A DNA stretch of 64,000 nucleotides from Saccharopolyspora rhizosphaerae. Its GTDB lineage: Bacteria > Actinomycetota > Actinomycetes > Mycobacteriales > Pseudonocardiaceae. The stretch covers positions 310,001 through 374,000 of the forward strand of contig NZ_RSAA01000007.1 in assembly GCF_003931915.1 (NCBI RefSeq), read 5' to 3'. Below, piece by piece: positions 10,372 through 21,164 of the stretch. The notes below the pieces were generated by a model. That model was not told the DNA's origin. It made no database searches and saw only the letters and a list, made by a program, of their open reading frames with translations. Position 1 is the first letter of the stretch. Each line of letters opens with the position of its first letter. The position numbers and the translations under genes are program-made.

Positions 10372-11560
10372 GTGCCTGCGCTTCCTTGATGTAGGCGTCG
10401 TGCTGCTGCTGGTTCTCCGCGAAGCAGGACGTGCCGTCCGGGTAGCACTTCACGAAGTAGCGCCACTCGCCCGGGGCCGGCCGCTCGGCCGCCTGCAACG
10501 CCTCCTTGCTGAACGCCGAGATCGGCGTCGGCGGCAGCCCGTAGTTCAGGTAGGTGTTGTACGGGCCGGGGCGCTGCCGGTCGGAGCTGTTGGTCAGCAG
10601 CGTCGGCTTGTCCAGCGGGTAGTTGATCGTCGAGTCCAGCCCCAGCCGCATCGCGGGCTGGCCGAGCCGGTTCTCGATGACCCGGGCGATCCGCGGGAAG
10701 TCCTTGGCCAGGCCCTCGCTCTGCGTCAGCGACGCGATGATCATCACTTCGTACGGCGAGTGCTCGGTGCCCTCGGCCAGCTTCGGCAGACCGGCGACCT
10801 CCAGCTGCGCCGCCGACTTGGTGACCACGTCGCGCAGCACGTTCTCGGCCGACTCGCCGGGCTTGACGTCGTAGATGCCCGGCATGATCAGACCTTCGAG
10901 CCGGCGCCGCGGCTCGGCCTTCGACGCCTCGGCGACAGCCCACTTCGGCACGCCCAGGGACGCCAGGTCCGCGGTCGCGGCCACCTGGTGCATCTCCTCG
11001 GAGGTCGTGCACTTCTCGTTCTTCTTCGTGCAGGTCGCCTGCGCGAGCTTGGTGAGGATGCCCGGCGTGGTGCCGCCGTTGGGCGACGCCTGGTCCTCCA
11101 GCCGCTGACCACCGCGGATGTCGACCCGGCCGACCTTGGCGTCCTCGGACAGGATGTGGCTGACCGCCGCCTTGCCGGACATCTTGCTGCGCATGAGGTA
11201 GTAGCCGGGCTGGATCGAGTTGATCCGCTTGTTCTCGGCGGCCGCGGCGGTGAACGCCTTGGTGCTGGCCACCACGTCCTTCTCCGACAGGGTCTTGCCG
11301 ATGTCGCCGACGGTGTCACCGGAGGCGACCTCGACGACGACGCTGCCGGTGCCCTCGCCGTCGTAGTCGTCGTAGGAGCCGATCCGCATGATCTGCATGG
11401 CTCCGTAGCCGACACCTCCGCCGACCAGCAGCAGGACGAACAGTCCCGCCAGCGCGGTCACCCACCGTCGCCGCTTGCGGCGGCGGAAGCGGTCGGGGTC
11501 GTGTCGTCGCCGCCGGTGTTCCCCGGGCTCGTCCGCGAACAGTCCGAGATCGTCGGTCAC
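10358..11560 (-). CDS. mltG: endolytic murein transglycosylase MltG
   Basis: A 400-aa protein of the YceG/MltG family, which cleaves nascent glycan strands at the membrane. An Arg-rich cytoplasmic N-terminus (RRRKRRR) is followed by one transmembrane helix at about residues 33-55. The catalytic Glu is in [20 protein letters not shown], and the family blocks [12 protein letters not shown] and [15 protein letters not shown] follow. The middle carries an insertion with two Cys ([11 protein letters not shown]) that may form an external disulfide. The GTG start overlaps the ruvX stop (GTGA). Confidence 0.93.
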   Translation of the reverse strand: MTDDLGLFADEPGEHRRRRHDPDRFRRRKRRRWVTALAGLFVLLLVGGGVGYGAMQIMRIGSYDDYDGEGTGSVVVEVASGDTVGDIGKTLSEKDVVASTKAFTAAAAENKRINSIQPGYYLMRSKMSGKAAVSHILSEDAKVGRVDIRGGQRLEDQASPNGGTTPGILTKLAQATCTKKNEKCTTSEEMHQVAATADLASLGVPKWAVAEASKAEPRRRLEGLIMPGIYDVKPGESAENVLRDVVTKSAAQLEVAGLPKLAEGTEHSPYEVMIIASLTQSEGLAKDFPRIARVIENRLGQPAMRLGLDSTINYPLDKPTLLTNSSDRQRPGPYNTYLNYGLPPTPISAFSKEALQAAERPAPGEWRYFVKCYPDGTSCFAENQQQHDAYIKEAQARGAF

Positions 11561-12030
11561 GGGAGTTCCTCTCGTGTCTTGGTCCCCCGGCCGTCCAGAT
11601 ATGCCTGCAAGATCTCCACCGCCGCCGCCTGGTCGACGACGGCGCGCTGCTTCTTCCCCCGCACGCCGCGTCCCGACAGCTTCTGGCTGGCCGTCACGGT
11701 GGTCAACCGCTCGTCGTGGAACCGCACCGGCACCGGTGCGACCCTCTCGACGAGCGCCGCCCCGTAGGCCTGCGCGATCTCCGCAGCGGTGCCGTGCCTG
11801 CCTGCCAACGTCTTGGGCAGGCCGACCACGACCTCCACCACCTCGTGCTCGGCGACGAGGTCGGCGATCTTGGCGAGATCGCTGCCGCCTTCCTCGTCCC
11901 GTCGCACCGTCTCCAGCGGAGTGGCCAGCATCGGAGCGGGATCGCTCAGGGCGACTCCGACCCGGACCGCCCCGACATCGACACCGAGCCGACGTCCCGG
12001 TCCGGGATCCGCCTGCTGGTGCTCGTTCAC
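11557..12030 (-). CDS. ruvX: RuvX/YqgF, putative pre-16S rRNA nuclease
   Basis: A 157-aa RNase H-fold protein. Motifs are [17 protein letters not shown] near the N-terminus, [12 protein letters not shown], the [11 protein letters not shown] block and the late Asp in [12 protein letters not shown]. The family processes the 5' end of 16S rRNA; the older name reflects similarity to RuvC. It is coupled to alaS upstream and mltG downstream by GTGA overlaps. Confidence 0.93.
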   Translation of the reverse strand: MNEHQQADPGPGRRLGVDVGAVRVGVALSDPAPMLATPLETVRRDEEGGSDLAKIADLVAEHEVVEVVVGLPKTLAGRHGTAAEIAQAYGAALVERVAPVPVRFHDERLTTVTASQKLSGRGVRGKKQRAVVDQAAAVEILQAYLDGRGTKTREELP

Positions 12031-14702
12031 CCTCCAGCCACCACCTGGTCGACACCGTGGCGAAGCGCGCCGATGGCCGCGGTGATGCCGGCGGGGTTGG
12101 ACCCGCCGCCCTGCGCCATGTCCGGCTTGCCGCCACCGCGACCGCCGACCTCGGCGGCGAAGGTGGGAACCAGCTTGCCCGCCGCGAGGCCCTTCTCCTG
12201 GGCGGCGTCGTTGACGCCGACCACGAAGCTGACCTTGCCCTCGTCGGCGGAGAACAGCGCCACCACCGACGGGCGGGAGGCGCCCAGGCGGCCGCGGACC
12301 TCACCGGCCAGCGCGCGCAGGGCGTTGCCGTCCACACCGTCCGGGACCTGCTCGGCCACCACGGTCACGCCGTGCACGTCGGTGCCCTTGTCGGCGAGCT
12401 CGCCGGCGGAGTTGAGCACCTGGTTGATGCGCAGCTGCGCGAGCTCCTTCTCGGCGTTGCGCAGCCGCGACACCACGCCCTGGATGCGGTCCGGCAGCTC
12501 CTCGGCGGGCACCTTCAACTGCTCGGCGAGCTGGTTGACCAGCAGGTGCTCCTTGCTGATGTGGCGCATGGCGTCCATGCCGACCAGCGCTTCGACGCGG
12601 TGCACGCCGGAGCCGACCGAGGCGTCCGACACCAGCTTGACCACGCCCAGCCGGCCGATCCGCGGCACGTGGGTGCCACCGCACAGCTCGCGGGAGTAGT
12701 CGCCCATGTCGACCACGCGCACCTGGTCGCCGTACTTCTCGCCGAACAGCGCCATCGCACCGAGCTCCATGGCCCGGTCCATGCTGGTGACGTAGCTGGA
12801 GACCTCGACGTCGGTCTGGAGGTAGTCGTTGACCTCCTCCTCGACACCCGCCAGCACGTCGGGCGACACCGACGACGGGACGGTGAAGTCGAAGCGCATC
12901 CGGCCCGGCGAGTTCAGCGAACCGGCCTGCGCGGCGCGCTTGCCGTAGGCGCTGCGGACGGCCGCGTGCACGAGGTGCGTCGCGGAGTGCGAGCGCTCGA
13001 TGGCGTGGCGGCGGTTCGCGTCGACCGCGGCCTCCAGTGTGGTGTCCACGCCGAGCTCGCCCTCCAGCACCTTCGCGCGGTGCACGAACAGGCCGGGCAC
13101 GCTGCGCTGCACGTCGAGGACCTCGACGGCCACGCCCGGGCCGACCAGCTTGCCGGTGTCGGCGATCTGGCCACCGCCCTCGGCGTAGAACGGCGTGCGG
13201 TCCAGCACCAGCTCGACCTCGGTCCCGGCTGAGGCGCGGGAAGCCGGCTGGCCGTCGACGAGCAGGCCCAGCACTCGGCTGTGCGACTGCAGGTCGGTGT
13301 AGCCGATGAACTCGGTGGTGCCGTGCTGGTCGAGCAGCGAGCGGTAGGTCGACAGGTCGCCGTGACCGGTCTTGCGGGACTTCGCGTCCTCCTTCGCACG
13401 GCGGCGCTGCTCGGCCATCAGGTCCCGGAAGCCCTGCTCGTCCACCGACAGCCCCTGCTCGGAGGCCATCTCCAAGGTCAGGTCGATCGGGAAGCCGTAG
13501 GTGTCGTGCAGCTGGAAGGCCTTGTCGCCCGCGAGGGTCTTGCCGCCGGACTTCTTCAGGTCCTTGACGGCCGTGTCGAAGATCTTCGACCCGGCGGTCA
13601 GCGTAGACAGGAAGGCCTCTTCCTCGTTGCGCATCACCGAGTCGATCCGGTCGAACTGGGTGACGAGTTCGGGGTAGCTCGGCGCCATCGCGTCGCGCAC
13701 GACCTTGCTGAACTCGCCCAGCACCGGCTCCTGCACGCCCAGCAGGCGGGTGGAGCGCACGATGCGGCGCAGCAACCGGCGCAGCACGTAGCCGCGGGCC
13801 TCGTTGCCGGGGGTGACGCCGTCGCCGACGAGCATCACGCCGGAGCGGGCGTGGTCGGCGATGACGCGGAACCGCACGTCGTCCTCGTGGTGGGCGCCGT
13901 AGCGGCGGCCCGAGAGCTCCTCCGCCTTGGCGATCACCGGGCGGACCAGGTCCGTCTCGTAGACGTTCTCCACGCCCTGCAGCAGGCAGGCCACGCGCTC
14001 GACGCCCATGCCGGTGTCGATGTTCTTGGTGGGCAGCTCGCCGATCGGCGGGTGGCCCTCCTTGGGCGGCAGCTCACCCCTGATGTCCTGCATGAACACC
14101 AGGTTCCAGATCTCGATGTAGCGGTCCTCGTCGACGACCGGACCGCCCTCCTTGCCGTAGGCGGGGCCGCGGTCGTAGTAGATCTCCGAGCAGGGACCGC
14201 CGGGACCGGGCACGCCCATGTCCCAGTAGTTGTCCTTGGCGTCACGCCGCTGGATGCGCTCGGCGGGAATCCCGCAGACCTTCTGCCACAGCGCCGCGGC
14301 CTCGTCGTCCTTCTCGAAGACCGTCACCCACAGGCGAGCCGGGTCGATGCCGTAGCCGCCGTCGGCCACCGACTTGGTGAGCAGGTCCCAGGCGTGCTCC
14401 ATGGCGCCTTCTTTGAAGTAGTCGCCGAAGGAGAAGTTGCCGGCCATCTGGAAGAACGTGTTGTGCCGGGTGGTCTTGCCGACCTCATCGATGTCACCGG
14501 TGCGCACGCACTTCTGGATGCTCGTCGCCCGCGGGTACGGGGCCGGCGCCTCGCCCAGGAAGTAGGGCTTGAACTGGACCATGCCGGCGTTGACGAACAG
14601 CAGCGTCGGGTCGTCCAGGATCAGCGACGCGCTGGGGACGACGGTGTGGCCGCGGTTCTTGAAGTGCTCGGTGAACCGGTGGTTGATCTCGTGGGTCTGC
14701 AC
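12027..14702 (-). CDS. alaS: alanyl-tRNA synthetase
   Basis: An 891-aa class II synthetase of normal length. The N-terminal catalytic domain has the Ala-specific [12 protein letters not shown] and [20 protein letters not shown] blocks. The editing domain shows the zinc motif [11 protein letters not shown] and the later CGGTH. The C-terminal oligomerisation/DHHA1 region ends in [13 protein letters not shown]. It starts with GTG, with GAGGA six bases upstream. It leads the alaS-ruvX-mltG-aroE transcript. Confidence 0.97.
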   Translation of the reverse strand: MQTHEINHRFTEHFKNRGHTVVPSASLILDDPTLLFVNAGMVQFKPYFLGEAPAPYPRATSIQKCVRTGDIDEVGKTTRHNTFFQMAGNFSFGDYFKEGAMEHAWDLLTKSVADGGYGIDPARLWVTVFEKDDEAAALWQKVCGIPAERIQRRDAKDNYWDMGVPGPGGPCSEIYYDRGPAYGKEGGPVVDEDRYIEIWNLVFMQDIRGELPPKEGHPPIGELPTKNIDTGMGVERVACLLQGVENVYETDLVRPVIAKAEELSGRRYGAHHEDDVRFRVIADHARSGVMLVGDGVTPGNEARGYVLRRLLRRIVRSTRLLGVQEPVLGEFSKVVRDAMAPSYPELVTQFDRIDSVMRNEEEAFLSTLTAGSKIFDTAVKDLKKSGGKTLAGDKAFQLHDTYGFPIDLTLEMASEQGLSVDEQGFRDLMAEQRRRAKEDAKSRKTGHGDLSTYRSLLDQHGTTEFIGYTDLQSHSRVLGLLVDGQPASRASAGTEVELVLDRTPFYAEGGGQIADTGKLVGPGVAVEVLDVQRSVPGLFVHRAKVLEGELGVDTTLEAAVDANRRHAIERSHSATHLVHAAVRSAYGKRAAQAGSLNSPGRMRFDFTVPSSVSPDVLAGVEEEVNDYLQTDVEVSSYVTSMDRAMELGAMALFGEKYGDQVRVVDMGDYSRELCGGTHVPRIGRLGVVKLVSDASVGSGVHRVEALVGMDAMRHISKEHLLVNQLAEQLKVPAEELPDRIQGVVSRLRNAEKELAQLRINQVLNSAGELADKGTDVHGVTVVAEQVPDGVDGNALRALAGEVRGRLGASRPSVVALFSADEGKVSFVVGVNDAAQEKGLAAGKLVPTFAAEVGGRGGGKPDMAQGGGSNPAGITAAIGALRHGVDQVVAGG

Positions 14703-14784
14703 TGGGAGTCCTCGGGAAGTGGTCAGGTCACGGACACGGCTGTCGGCGTCGGCGAGCGGCTGGCGGCGCGCAGGAGCGCCGACG

Positions 14785-15069
14785 TCAGCGGCCCGCCCGG
14801 CGAGCTCGCCGCTCGGCGTCGTGGTCGGCCGCTCTCCGGCGGACCTGGTCGGACTCGGCGACCACGTCCTGCAGCTCGTCTTCCCGCTCCTGCATCCCGG
14901 CGCGCACGTCGGCGCCGAACGACCCGACGGCCCCGGCCAGCTCGCGCATGGCGCCGCCGACCTGCTCGGCCATCCCCGTGGGGGTCGCCTTCCGAGCAGT
15001 CTCGTTGACCTTGCGGGTCAGCGCGACTCCGGCTGCGATGCCCGCGCTGAACCAGAAAAGGCGCCTCAC
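14785..15069 (-). CDS. small membrane protein, resembles DUF6167
   Basis: A 94-aa protein of unknown function. It begins [17 protein letters not shown], a single N-terminal membrane segment, and continues as a charged, probably helical cytoplasmic tail rich in Glu and Arg. This layout and its place just upstream of alaS match a small family found throughout actinobacteria. The GTG start overlaps the stop of the DUF948 gene. Confidence 0.75.
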   Translation of the reverse strand: MRRLFWFSAGIAAGVALTRKVNETARKATPTGMAEQVGGAMRELAGAVGSFGADVRAGMQEREDELQDVVAESDQVRRRAADHDAERRARRAGR

Positions 15070-15473
15070 GTGCGCACCCCTTTGTTCTTCCGGCGGAAGT
15101 GCCGCCCGGCCGGTTCTTGCTTGCGCTTCCGACGGGCCTTCAGCGCCTTGCTGACGCCGTAGGAGAACGCCGCCGTCTTCACCAACGGACCACCCAGTGT
15201 AGCCGTGAACAGCGACGACAACGCCGACACGTTGCCGCTGATGGTCTTGGCGTTGGAGGTGATGCCGTCAACGCGCTCCAGCTGCGTGTTCACGTGCGAG
15301 ATCGTGGTGTTCGCGCCCGTGAAGATGGGGTCGCTGTTCTCCTGCGCCTTCTTGATCGCGGTGCTCGCCTCGTCCAAGGTCTTGCCGAGCTTGATCAGCG
15401 GCACCGCCAGCAGCAGAACCAGCAGCACGAACGCTCCGGCGACGATCAGCGCGGCGATCTGCGTGGGCGTCAC
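15066..15473 (-). CDS. DUF948-type membrane protein
   Basis: A 135-aa protein with one N-terminal transmembrane helix (about residues 6-28). It is followed by a heptad-like amphipathic stretch and a very basic C-terminus (KARRKRKQ, RRKNK). This is the pattern of DUF948 proteins, which commonly precede alaS in actinobacteria. The function is unknown; a role as a membrane-bound coiled coil is inferred. It starts with GTG. Confidence 0.8.
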   Translation of the reverse strand: MTPTQIAALIVAGAFVLLVLLLAVPLIKLGKTLDEASTAIKKAQENSDPIFTGANTTISHVNTQLERVDGITSNAKTISGNVSALSSLFTATLGGPLVKTAAFSYGVSKALKARRKRKQEPAGRHFRRKNKGVRT

Positions 15474-15668
15474 GTGCCCTCCCGTATGTCCACGTCATGT
15501 CCTGGTCGAACCGGGAACGCGCGCCCGTGTTCGTTGATCGTGCGCCAGGTTACCGGTGCACCGGCCGACCACAAGCACCCGGGCCGCCGGGTCGAACCGC
15601 AGGTGCAGGCGGTTCGACCGCTGGTGGAGCGGGGTGCGCCCGGAAGTATCGATGCGGTGACCGGTTGA

Positions 15669-16631
15669 TCACGCGGTGACGGGGGTCAGCGGCGGCTCGC
15701 CCGTCAGCACGGCGGCGACGTTGCGGGCCGCGAGCTCCGCCATCGCGGTGCGGGTCTCGGTGGTCGCCGAGCCCAGGTGCGGGGCCATGGCGACGTTGTC
15801 GAGCTCCAGCAGTCCCGGGTCCACCTCGGGCTCGTTCTCGAAGACGTCCAGCGCGGCACCACCGATCCTGCCCTCGCGCAGCGCTCTGGCCAGGGCCTTC
15901 TCGTCCACGACCGGGCCGCGGCTGGTGTTGACCACGATCGCGGTCGGCTTCATCGCCGCCAGCGCGCCGTCGTCGACGAGGTGGTGGGTCTGCTCGGTCA
16001 GCGGGCAGTGCAGGCTGATCACGTCGGCGGTGCGCAGCAGCTCCTCCATCGGGAGGTAGCGGGCGTCGAGCTCGGCCTCGACCTCCTGGGCGGCGCGGCG
16101 GCGGCCGGTGTAGGCGATGTGCATCCCGAACGCCCGGGCGCGTCGCGCGACGGCCTGCCCGATGCCGCCGAGCCCGACCACGCCCAGCGTCTTGCCCTGC
16201 AGGCCGGTGCCGAGCATGAAGTCGAGTCGGAAGGTCCAGGGCGTGCGTGAGCGCAGCAGCCGCTCCCCCTCGCCGAGGCGGCGGGTCACCGACAGCAGCA
16301 GGCCGAAGGCGAGGTCCGCCGTCGCGTCGGTGAGCACCCCGGGCGTGTTGGTGACGGTCACACCGCGTTCGCTCACCGCCGGGACGTCGATGTTGTCGTA
16401 GCCCACGGCGACGTTCGCCACGACCCGCAGCTGCTCCCCCGCGGCCTCGACCAGCTCGGCGTCGATGCGGTCGTGCAGCATCGCGACCACACCGTCGGCG
16501 CCGTTCACGGCCTCGCGCAGCTCCTCGGGCGCCAGCGGCCGGTCCTGGTCGCAGACCTCGACCTCGGCCACCTCGCGCAGCAGCTCCACCGCCGACTCCG
16601 GCACCGCCCTGGTGACCACGACCCTGCTCAC
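15669..16631 (-). CDS. D-2-hydroxyacid dehydrogenase (glyoxylate/hydroxypyruvate reductase type)
   Basis: A 320-aa NAD(P)-dependent dehydrogenase. The Rossmann motif GVVGLGGIGQAVARRARAFG is complete. The catalytic triad is recognisable as Arg in VNTSRGPVV, Glu in FENEPEV and His in APHLGSAT. The motif VANVAVGYDNIDV is typical of the GyaR/GhrB branch acting on glyoxylate or hydroxypyruvate, but the substrate is inferred. I chose the GTG at 16631 because the protein then opens directly with the family's first strand (SRVVVTRAVP). Confidence 0.9.
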   Translation of the reverse strand: MSRVVVTRAVPESAVELLREVAEVEVCDQDRPLAPEELREAVNGADGVVAMLHDRIDAELVEAAGEQLRVVANVAVGYDNIDVPAVSERGVTVTNTPGVLTDATADLAFGLLLSVTRRLGEGERLLRSRTPWTFRLDFMLGTGLQGKTLGVVGLGGIGQAVARRARAFGMHIAYTGRRRAAQEVEAELDARYLPMEELLRTADVISLHCPLTEQTHHLVDDGALAAMKPTAIVVNTSRGPVVDEKALARALREGRIGGAALDVFENEPEVDPGLLELDNVAMAPHLGSATTETRTAMAELAARNVAAVLTGEPPLTPVTA

Positions 16632-16731
16632 ATCGACCTCCGGGGTTGTCCTCGGGACGGAACCTATCGGTTCGGACGGGACGCGTGGCTGCGGTCCCGG
16701 GAGTGCGCCGTTCGCGGGCGAGCGGTGGCCC

Positions 16732-18087
16732 TCAGTCCTCGTCCCTGATGATGCTCCGGAGCTTGGGGACCCGGTCGTGGAGAGCTCGTTCCGCACCTCG
16801 GGGGGTGGGGTTGTAGTAGTCACGGCCCATGAGCGACTCCGGCGGGTACTGCTGGGCCAGCACCCCCTCGGGCTTGTCGTGCGGGTAGCGGTAGCCCTTG
16901 GCGTTGCCGAGCTTCTGAGCTCCCGCGTAGTGGCCGTCGCGCAGGTGCGGCGGGACGGGGCCGCCCTTGCCCGCGCGCACATCGCCCATCGCCTCGTCGA
17001 TCGCGGTGATCACCGCGTTGGACTTCGGAGCGGTCGCCAGGTGGATGGTGGCCTGGGCCAGCGCGAGGCGCCCCTCGGGCATGCCGATGAACTGCACCGC
17101 CTGCGCGGCGGCGACAGCGGTCTGCAACGCGGTCGGGTCGGCCATGCCGACGTCCTCGCTGGCGTGCACGACCAGCCGGCGCGCGATGAACCGCGGGTCC
17201 TCGCCGGCCTCGACCATGCGCGCCAGGTAGTGCAGCGCGGCGTCGACGTCGGAGCCCCGGATGGACTTGATGAACGCGCTGGTGACGTCGTAGTGCTGGT
17301 CACCGCCCCGGTCGTAGAGCACCGCCGCGCGGTCCACCGTGGATTCGACCGTGGCCAGGTCGATCACCTCGGCGCCGGTGGACGCCGCCGACTCGGCGGC
17401 GGCCTCGAGCGCGGTCAGCGCACGCCGGGCGTCGCCCTCGGCCAGCGCCACCAAGTGGTCCTCTGCGTCGGCGGCGATCCCGATCGCGCCGCCCAGACCG
17501 CGTTCCTCGGTGACCGCCCGGTGCAGCAGTTCTCGGATGTCCTCGTCGTCCAGGCTGCGCAGCTGCAGCACCAGCGACCGCGACAGCAACGGCGCCACGA
17601 CGGAGAAGTACGGGTTCTCGGTGGTCGCGGCCACCAGCAGCACGGTCCGGTCCTCGACCGCCCCGAGCAGCGCGTCCTGCTGGGTCTTGGAGAAGCGGTG
17701 CACCTCGTCGATGAACAGCACGGTCGCTTCACCGGAGCGGCCGAGGCGACGCCGGGCCTCCTCGATGACGGCCCGGACCTCCTTCACGCCCGACGACAGA
17801 GCCGACAGCGCCGCGAACCGGCGTCCGGTCGCCTTCGACACGAGGTTCGCGAGGGTCGTCTTGCCCGTTCCTGGTGGCCCGTAGAGCAGCACGGACGCGG
17901 GAGCGGCACCCTCCACGAGCCGCCGCAGCGGTGCCCCGGCTCCCAGGAGGTGCGCCTGCCCGACGACCTCGTCGAGGGACCGGGGCCGCATCCGCACGGC
18001 CAGCGGCGCGTTCTCGGCCAGCTTCTCGTCGGCCTTCTCCTCGGTCTCAGCCCCGAAAAGCCCCTCGTCGAACAACCCCTCACTCAC
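16732..18087 (-). CDS. rarA: RarA/MgsA AAA+ replication-associated recombination protein
   Basis: A 451-aa clamp-loader-like ATPase. Walker A is [12 protein letters not shown], Walker B is [10 protein letters not shown], sensor 1 is [11 protein letters not shown], and an Arg finger region ([10 protein letters not shown]) follows. The C-terminal tetramerisation part includes DVGMADP and [11 protein letters not shown]. RarA acts at stalled forks with single-strand-binding protein. The GTG at 18087 begins a natural acidic N-terminus ([11 protein letters not shown]). The gene stands alone between two noncoding stretches. Confidence 0.95.
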   Translation of the reverse strand: MSEGLFDEGLFGAETEEKADEKLAENAPLAVRMRPRSLDEVVGQAHLLGAGAPLRRLVEGAAPASVLLYGPPGTGKTTLANLVSKATGRRFAALSALSSGVKEVRAVIEEARRRLGRSGEATVLFIDEVHRFSKTQQDALLGAVEDRTVLLVAATTENPYFSVVAPLLSRSLVLQLRSLDDEDIRELLHRAVTEERGLGGAIGIAADAEDHLVALAEGDARRALTALEAAAESAASTGAEVIDLATVESTVDRAAVLYDRGGDQHYDVTSAFIKSIRGSDVDAALHYLARMVEAGEDPRFIARRLVVHASEDVGMADPTALQTAVAAAQAVQFIGMPEGRLALAQATIHLATAPKSNAVITAIDEAMGDVRAGKGGPVPPHLRDGHYAGAQKLGNAKGYRYPHDKPEGVLAQQYPPESLMGRDYYNPTPRGAERALHDRVPKLRSIIRDED

Positions 18088-18912
18088 ACCAGGAACGCTA
18101 CCCGCCGACCCCGACTCCCCCACCCACCGCGTCCACCCCGGGAAGCACCCGACGCGGCCCCACGGCGCCCACACCGCAGCCGCGGAGGAATCAGACTTCG
18201 CGGGGACCCCCGCTGATCGGAACTCGGATCGCTGCACCCCGGCTACGGCCGCGACTCCACGCGGGCGGGACGAACGCGCAGCAGGAAGGTCGCCTCAACG
18301 GTCACCGGCCGTCGTCGCGGCCCGGGCGCTGCAGGACTCGCCCGGCTCTCTCGGCGCCCGCTCGCGGCTGCGGACAGCCGACTCCTGAGCGGGTAGCCAG
18401 AGATCCCGGTGATCAGACTCCCGCCTGAAGGGGGTTCCACACTTCCGCTCCAGGGCCGCCGCATCGCCGCGGTGGTCCGGGTGGTGGCGCACTCCCGAGG
18501 CCCGGCACGGCCCGTCACCCGGCCACCTCCCCCGGCTCACCGCGGGGCGGCGCGAACGCCGCGGAGGTCAGGCCCACGGACCATCGCGCGAGCCTGGTCG
18601 CGGCGGTGGTCCGGGTGGCAGCACGCCCCCCGAGGTGCACCGCGAGCAGCGGCTCCTCACCGCCACCCGGCTCCGCCGCAAGCCGGTCGCGGACGCCACC
18701 GCGACCGGGAGGACGGTTCACCGCCGCGACCGGGTCACCGATCACGGCGGCGATCCGAGTGGTGGCGCACCCCCGAGGCCCGCGCGGGCCCGGCTCCCCG
18801 CCACCTCCTCGGCTCCCAACGAGGACGGATCAACCGCCGTGATCGAACCCCGGGTACCGCGCTGATCGGGTCCTCAAACCCCGGGGTGATCCGTTCCACC
18901 GACCGGTTGACG
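18088..18912. repeat. noncoding spacer with three imperfect repeats
   Basis: There is no credible gene in these 825 bases. Three related segments start near 18467, 18600 and 18746, each opening with a form of GGCGGTGGTCCGGGTGG followed by a GCACnCCCGAGG phrase. The first and third continue with a G/C-rich stem and a CCACCTCC-CGGCTC close. Spacing between copies is about 135-145 bp. The far end also repeats CGCTGATCGG and CCCCGGGG-GAT phrases. There are no transposase remnants or terminal inverted repeats. Confidence 0.6.
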
Positions 18913-20421
18913 TCAGCCGGTCCCAGCGGGCATGGCGACCTCGACGCTGCCGTTGTTGCGGCGGTGCTCGACGACCCAGTTCTCCACCGCCTGGTGGCAG
19001 GCGCGGTCGAGGTGGCGAACCGTGCTCAGGTCGAGGTGGACGTGCTTGTCCTCCGGCAGCCGCTCGAGGTGGTCGAGGAGCCGAGGCAAGCGCAGGAACG
19101 TGGCGTTGCCGCCGAGCTGCACGCGGACGTGGTCGTCGGCGTGCTCGGCTTCGACCGACAGTCGCGAGACCTCGACCGCGGTCTTGACCACGGCCGCCGC
19201 CAGGCCGGTGAGGGTGCCGATGAGCAGGTCCGTCGCCACGATCGTCACCGCGGTCAGCACCAGCACGAAGGCCTCCGAGCGGTGCTCGCGCACCAGCGCG
19301 GCGACGGCCTTGAGCTCCAGCAGCTTCCACCCCGCTTGGATCAGCAGCGCGGCCAGCACGGCGGTGGGGATGAACGCCAGCAGACCCGGCAGCAGGACCA
19401 CGAACAGCAGCAGCCAGAAGCCGTGCAGCACGCGCGAGAGCTTCGTCTTCCCACCGGCCTGCACGTTGGTGGAGCTGCGGACGATCACCGCGGTCATCGG
19501 CAGCGCGCCGAAGACACCGCAGACCGCGTTGCCGGCGCCCTGCGCGACGAGCTCCTTGTTGTAGTGGGTCTTCGGACCGTCGTGCATGCGGTCCACGGCG
19601 GCGGCGCTGAACAGGCTCTCCGCCGAAGCGATCAGCGCGAAGGTGAGGATCGAGCCCAGCACGGCGAGGTCGACCGCGCCGAAGTCGGTCGTCGTGGGCG
19701 GGTTCAGCGACGCCAGCAGCGAACCGACCTCGACCTCCTCCACCGGCAACGCCAGCAGCGCGGCGGCCGCGCTGGTGAGGACCACGGCGATGAGAGCACC
19801 GGGCACCAGGTTCAGCGGTGCGGGCACGAACTTCTTCCACGCGGTCATGACCAGCAGCGCCGCCACCGCCAGGCCGACACCGGCGACGCCTTGCGGCGTG
19901 GTCACCATCGCGGTGGCCAGCTCACCGAGGCGGCCGAACTTCTCCGCGGTGGAATCGGGCTGTTCGAGCCCGCCGACCGGGTAGACCTGGCCGAGGATGA
20001 GCACCAGGCCGATGCCGGCGAGCATCCCCTGCACGACCGACGGCGAGATGGCGCGGAACCAGGTGCCCAACCGGGTCGCGCCGAGCAGGATCTGCACGAC
20101 GCCGGCGCCGAGCACGATGACGCCGAGCATCCCGAGCCCGTGCTCGCTGACGGCCGAGGCCACCAGCACGGTGAGTCCGGCGGCGGGACCGGACACCTGG
20201 AGGCTGCTGCCGGGCAGCACGCCGACCACCAGGCCGCCGACGATGCCGGTGAGGATGCCCAGTTCGACCGGCACGCCGGAGGCGGCGGCGACGCCGACGC
20301 ACAGCGGCAGGGCGACCAGGAACACCACGAGCGAGGCTGCGATGTCGGCGCCGAGGGTCTTCGGGGCGGCGGGCCTTCGCCCGTCGTGCGGGTGCGACGA
20401 GGCGTCGAGTTGCGGGATCAC
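18913..20421 (-). CDS. SulP-family anion (probable bicarbonate) transporter
   Basis: A 502-aa SLC26/SulP transporter with about a dozen membrane helices (LVVFLVALPLCVGVAAASGV, the GSSLQVSGPAAGLTVLV signature, the SAESLFSAAAVDRMH loop). A C-terminal STAS-like domain starts near residue 400. The next gene upstream on the same strand is a beta-carbonic anhydrase, so bicarbonate rather than sulfate is the likelier substrate; this is inferred from context. The GTG start has GGAGG five bases upstream. Confidence 0.88.
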   Translation of the reverse strand: MIPQLDASSHPHDGRRPAAPKTLGADIAASLVVFLVALPLCVGVAAASGVPVELGILTGIVGGLVVGVLPGSSLQVSGPAAGLTVLVASAVSEHGLGMLGVIVLGAGVVQILLGATRLGTWFRAISPSVVQGMLAGIGLVLILGQVYPVGGLEQPDSTAEKFGRLGELATAMVTTPQGVAGVGLAVAALLVMTAWKKFVPAPLNLVPGALIAVVLTSAAAALLALPVEEVEVGSLLASLNPPTTTDFGAVDLAVLGSILTFALIASAESLFSAAAVDRMHDGPKTHYNKELVAQGAGNAVCGVFGALPMTAVIVRSSTNVQAGGKTKLSRVLHGFWLLLFVVLLPGLLAFIPTAVLAALLIQAGWKLLELKAVAALVREHRSEAFVLVLTAVTIVATDLLIGTLTGLAAAVVKTAVEVSRLSVEAEHADDHVRVQLGGNATFLRLPRLLDHLERLPEDKHVHLDLSTVRHLDRACHQAVENWVVEHRRNNGSVEVAMPAGTG

Positions 20422-20514
20422 GATGCCCTCCAGGGCGATGTCGGGTAGCGGGGACCGCGCCGGGCACCCGCGCGGCGGGTGCCCGGCGTCGATCTCCGCG
20501 AGTGCGGGGCTCTC

Positions 20515-21111
20515 TCAGAGGGGGAGGAAGTCCTCGTCCTCGGAGGACTGCGGCGCGACGAAGACGAGACCGGAGTCGATCTCGTAGAACCAGCCGTGCA
20601 GCCGCAGCAGGCCGGACTCGATGCGATCCCGGATGAACGGGTACTCGCGCACGGTTTCGAGCTGCGCGCGCAGGTGGCGCTTGCTCTCGACGCGGACGGC
20701 GGCGTCCTCGGGTTCGGAACCACCAGAGCCGTCGGTGCCCAGCCAGGTGCACAGGGCGGGAAGCTCGTCGAGCCCGCGACCGGCGAGCGCCAGCGCGGTG
20801 ACGGCACCGCAGTGCGAGTGGCCGCACACGATGATGTCGGGAACCCCCAGTTGCAACACCGCGTATTCGATGGTTGCCATTTCGCTGGAACCGGAGTCGG
20901 GCGCGTATTCCGGGACCACGTTCCCGGCAGTTCGCAGTTCGAACAACGAACCTGGTTCTGCCCCGGTGATGTAGGACGGAATCACACGGGAATCTGAACA
21001 TCCGATGAACAGCGCGGAAGGTTCCTGCCCGGCGGCCAGCTGGCGACGCTGGTCCGCGGAAAGCAGCTCGGGGTGACGACGTGCGTGACGCACGAAGTTC
21101 TCGAAGCTCAT
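20515..21111 (-). CDS. beta-class carbonic anhydrase
   Basis: A 198-aa zinc enzyme interconverting CO2 and bicarbonate. Zinc ligands are Cys38 (GCSDSRV), His98 and Cys101 (CGHSHCGA), and the Asp40-Arg42 dyad is present. The ATG at 21111 has GGAG eight bases upstream and gives a family-like N-terminus (MSFENFVRHARRHPELL); the open frame extends 35 codons further without similarity. It precedes the SulP transporter by about 95 bp, suggesting a bicarbonate uptake and interconversion unit. Confidence 0.95.
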   Translation of the reverse strand: MSFENFVRHARRHPELLSADQRRQLAAGQEPSALFIGCSDSRVIPSYITGAEPGSLFELRTAGNVVPEYAPDSGSSEMATIEYAVLQLGVPDIIVCGHSHCGAVTALALAGRGLDELPALCTWLGTDGSGGSEPEDAAVRVESKRHLRAQLETVREYPFIRDRIESGLLRLHGWFYEIDSGLVFVAPQSSEDEDFLPL

Positions 21112-21164
21112 GTGTGCATCTCCGGGTCGGAACGGCTCGGAAAAGGGGTGGGGTTCGAGCCGAA

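Noticed and set aside
14703-14784. T-box or other riboswitch upstream of alaS
   Set aside because: The gap is only about 80 bp and has no T-box sequence or stable leader structure.
18088-18912. Insertion sequence remnant
   Set aside because: There are no terminal inverted repeats, target duplication or transposase fragments; only imperfect direct repeats are seen.
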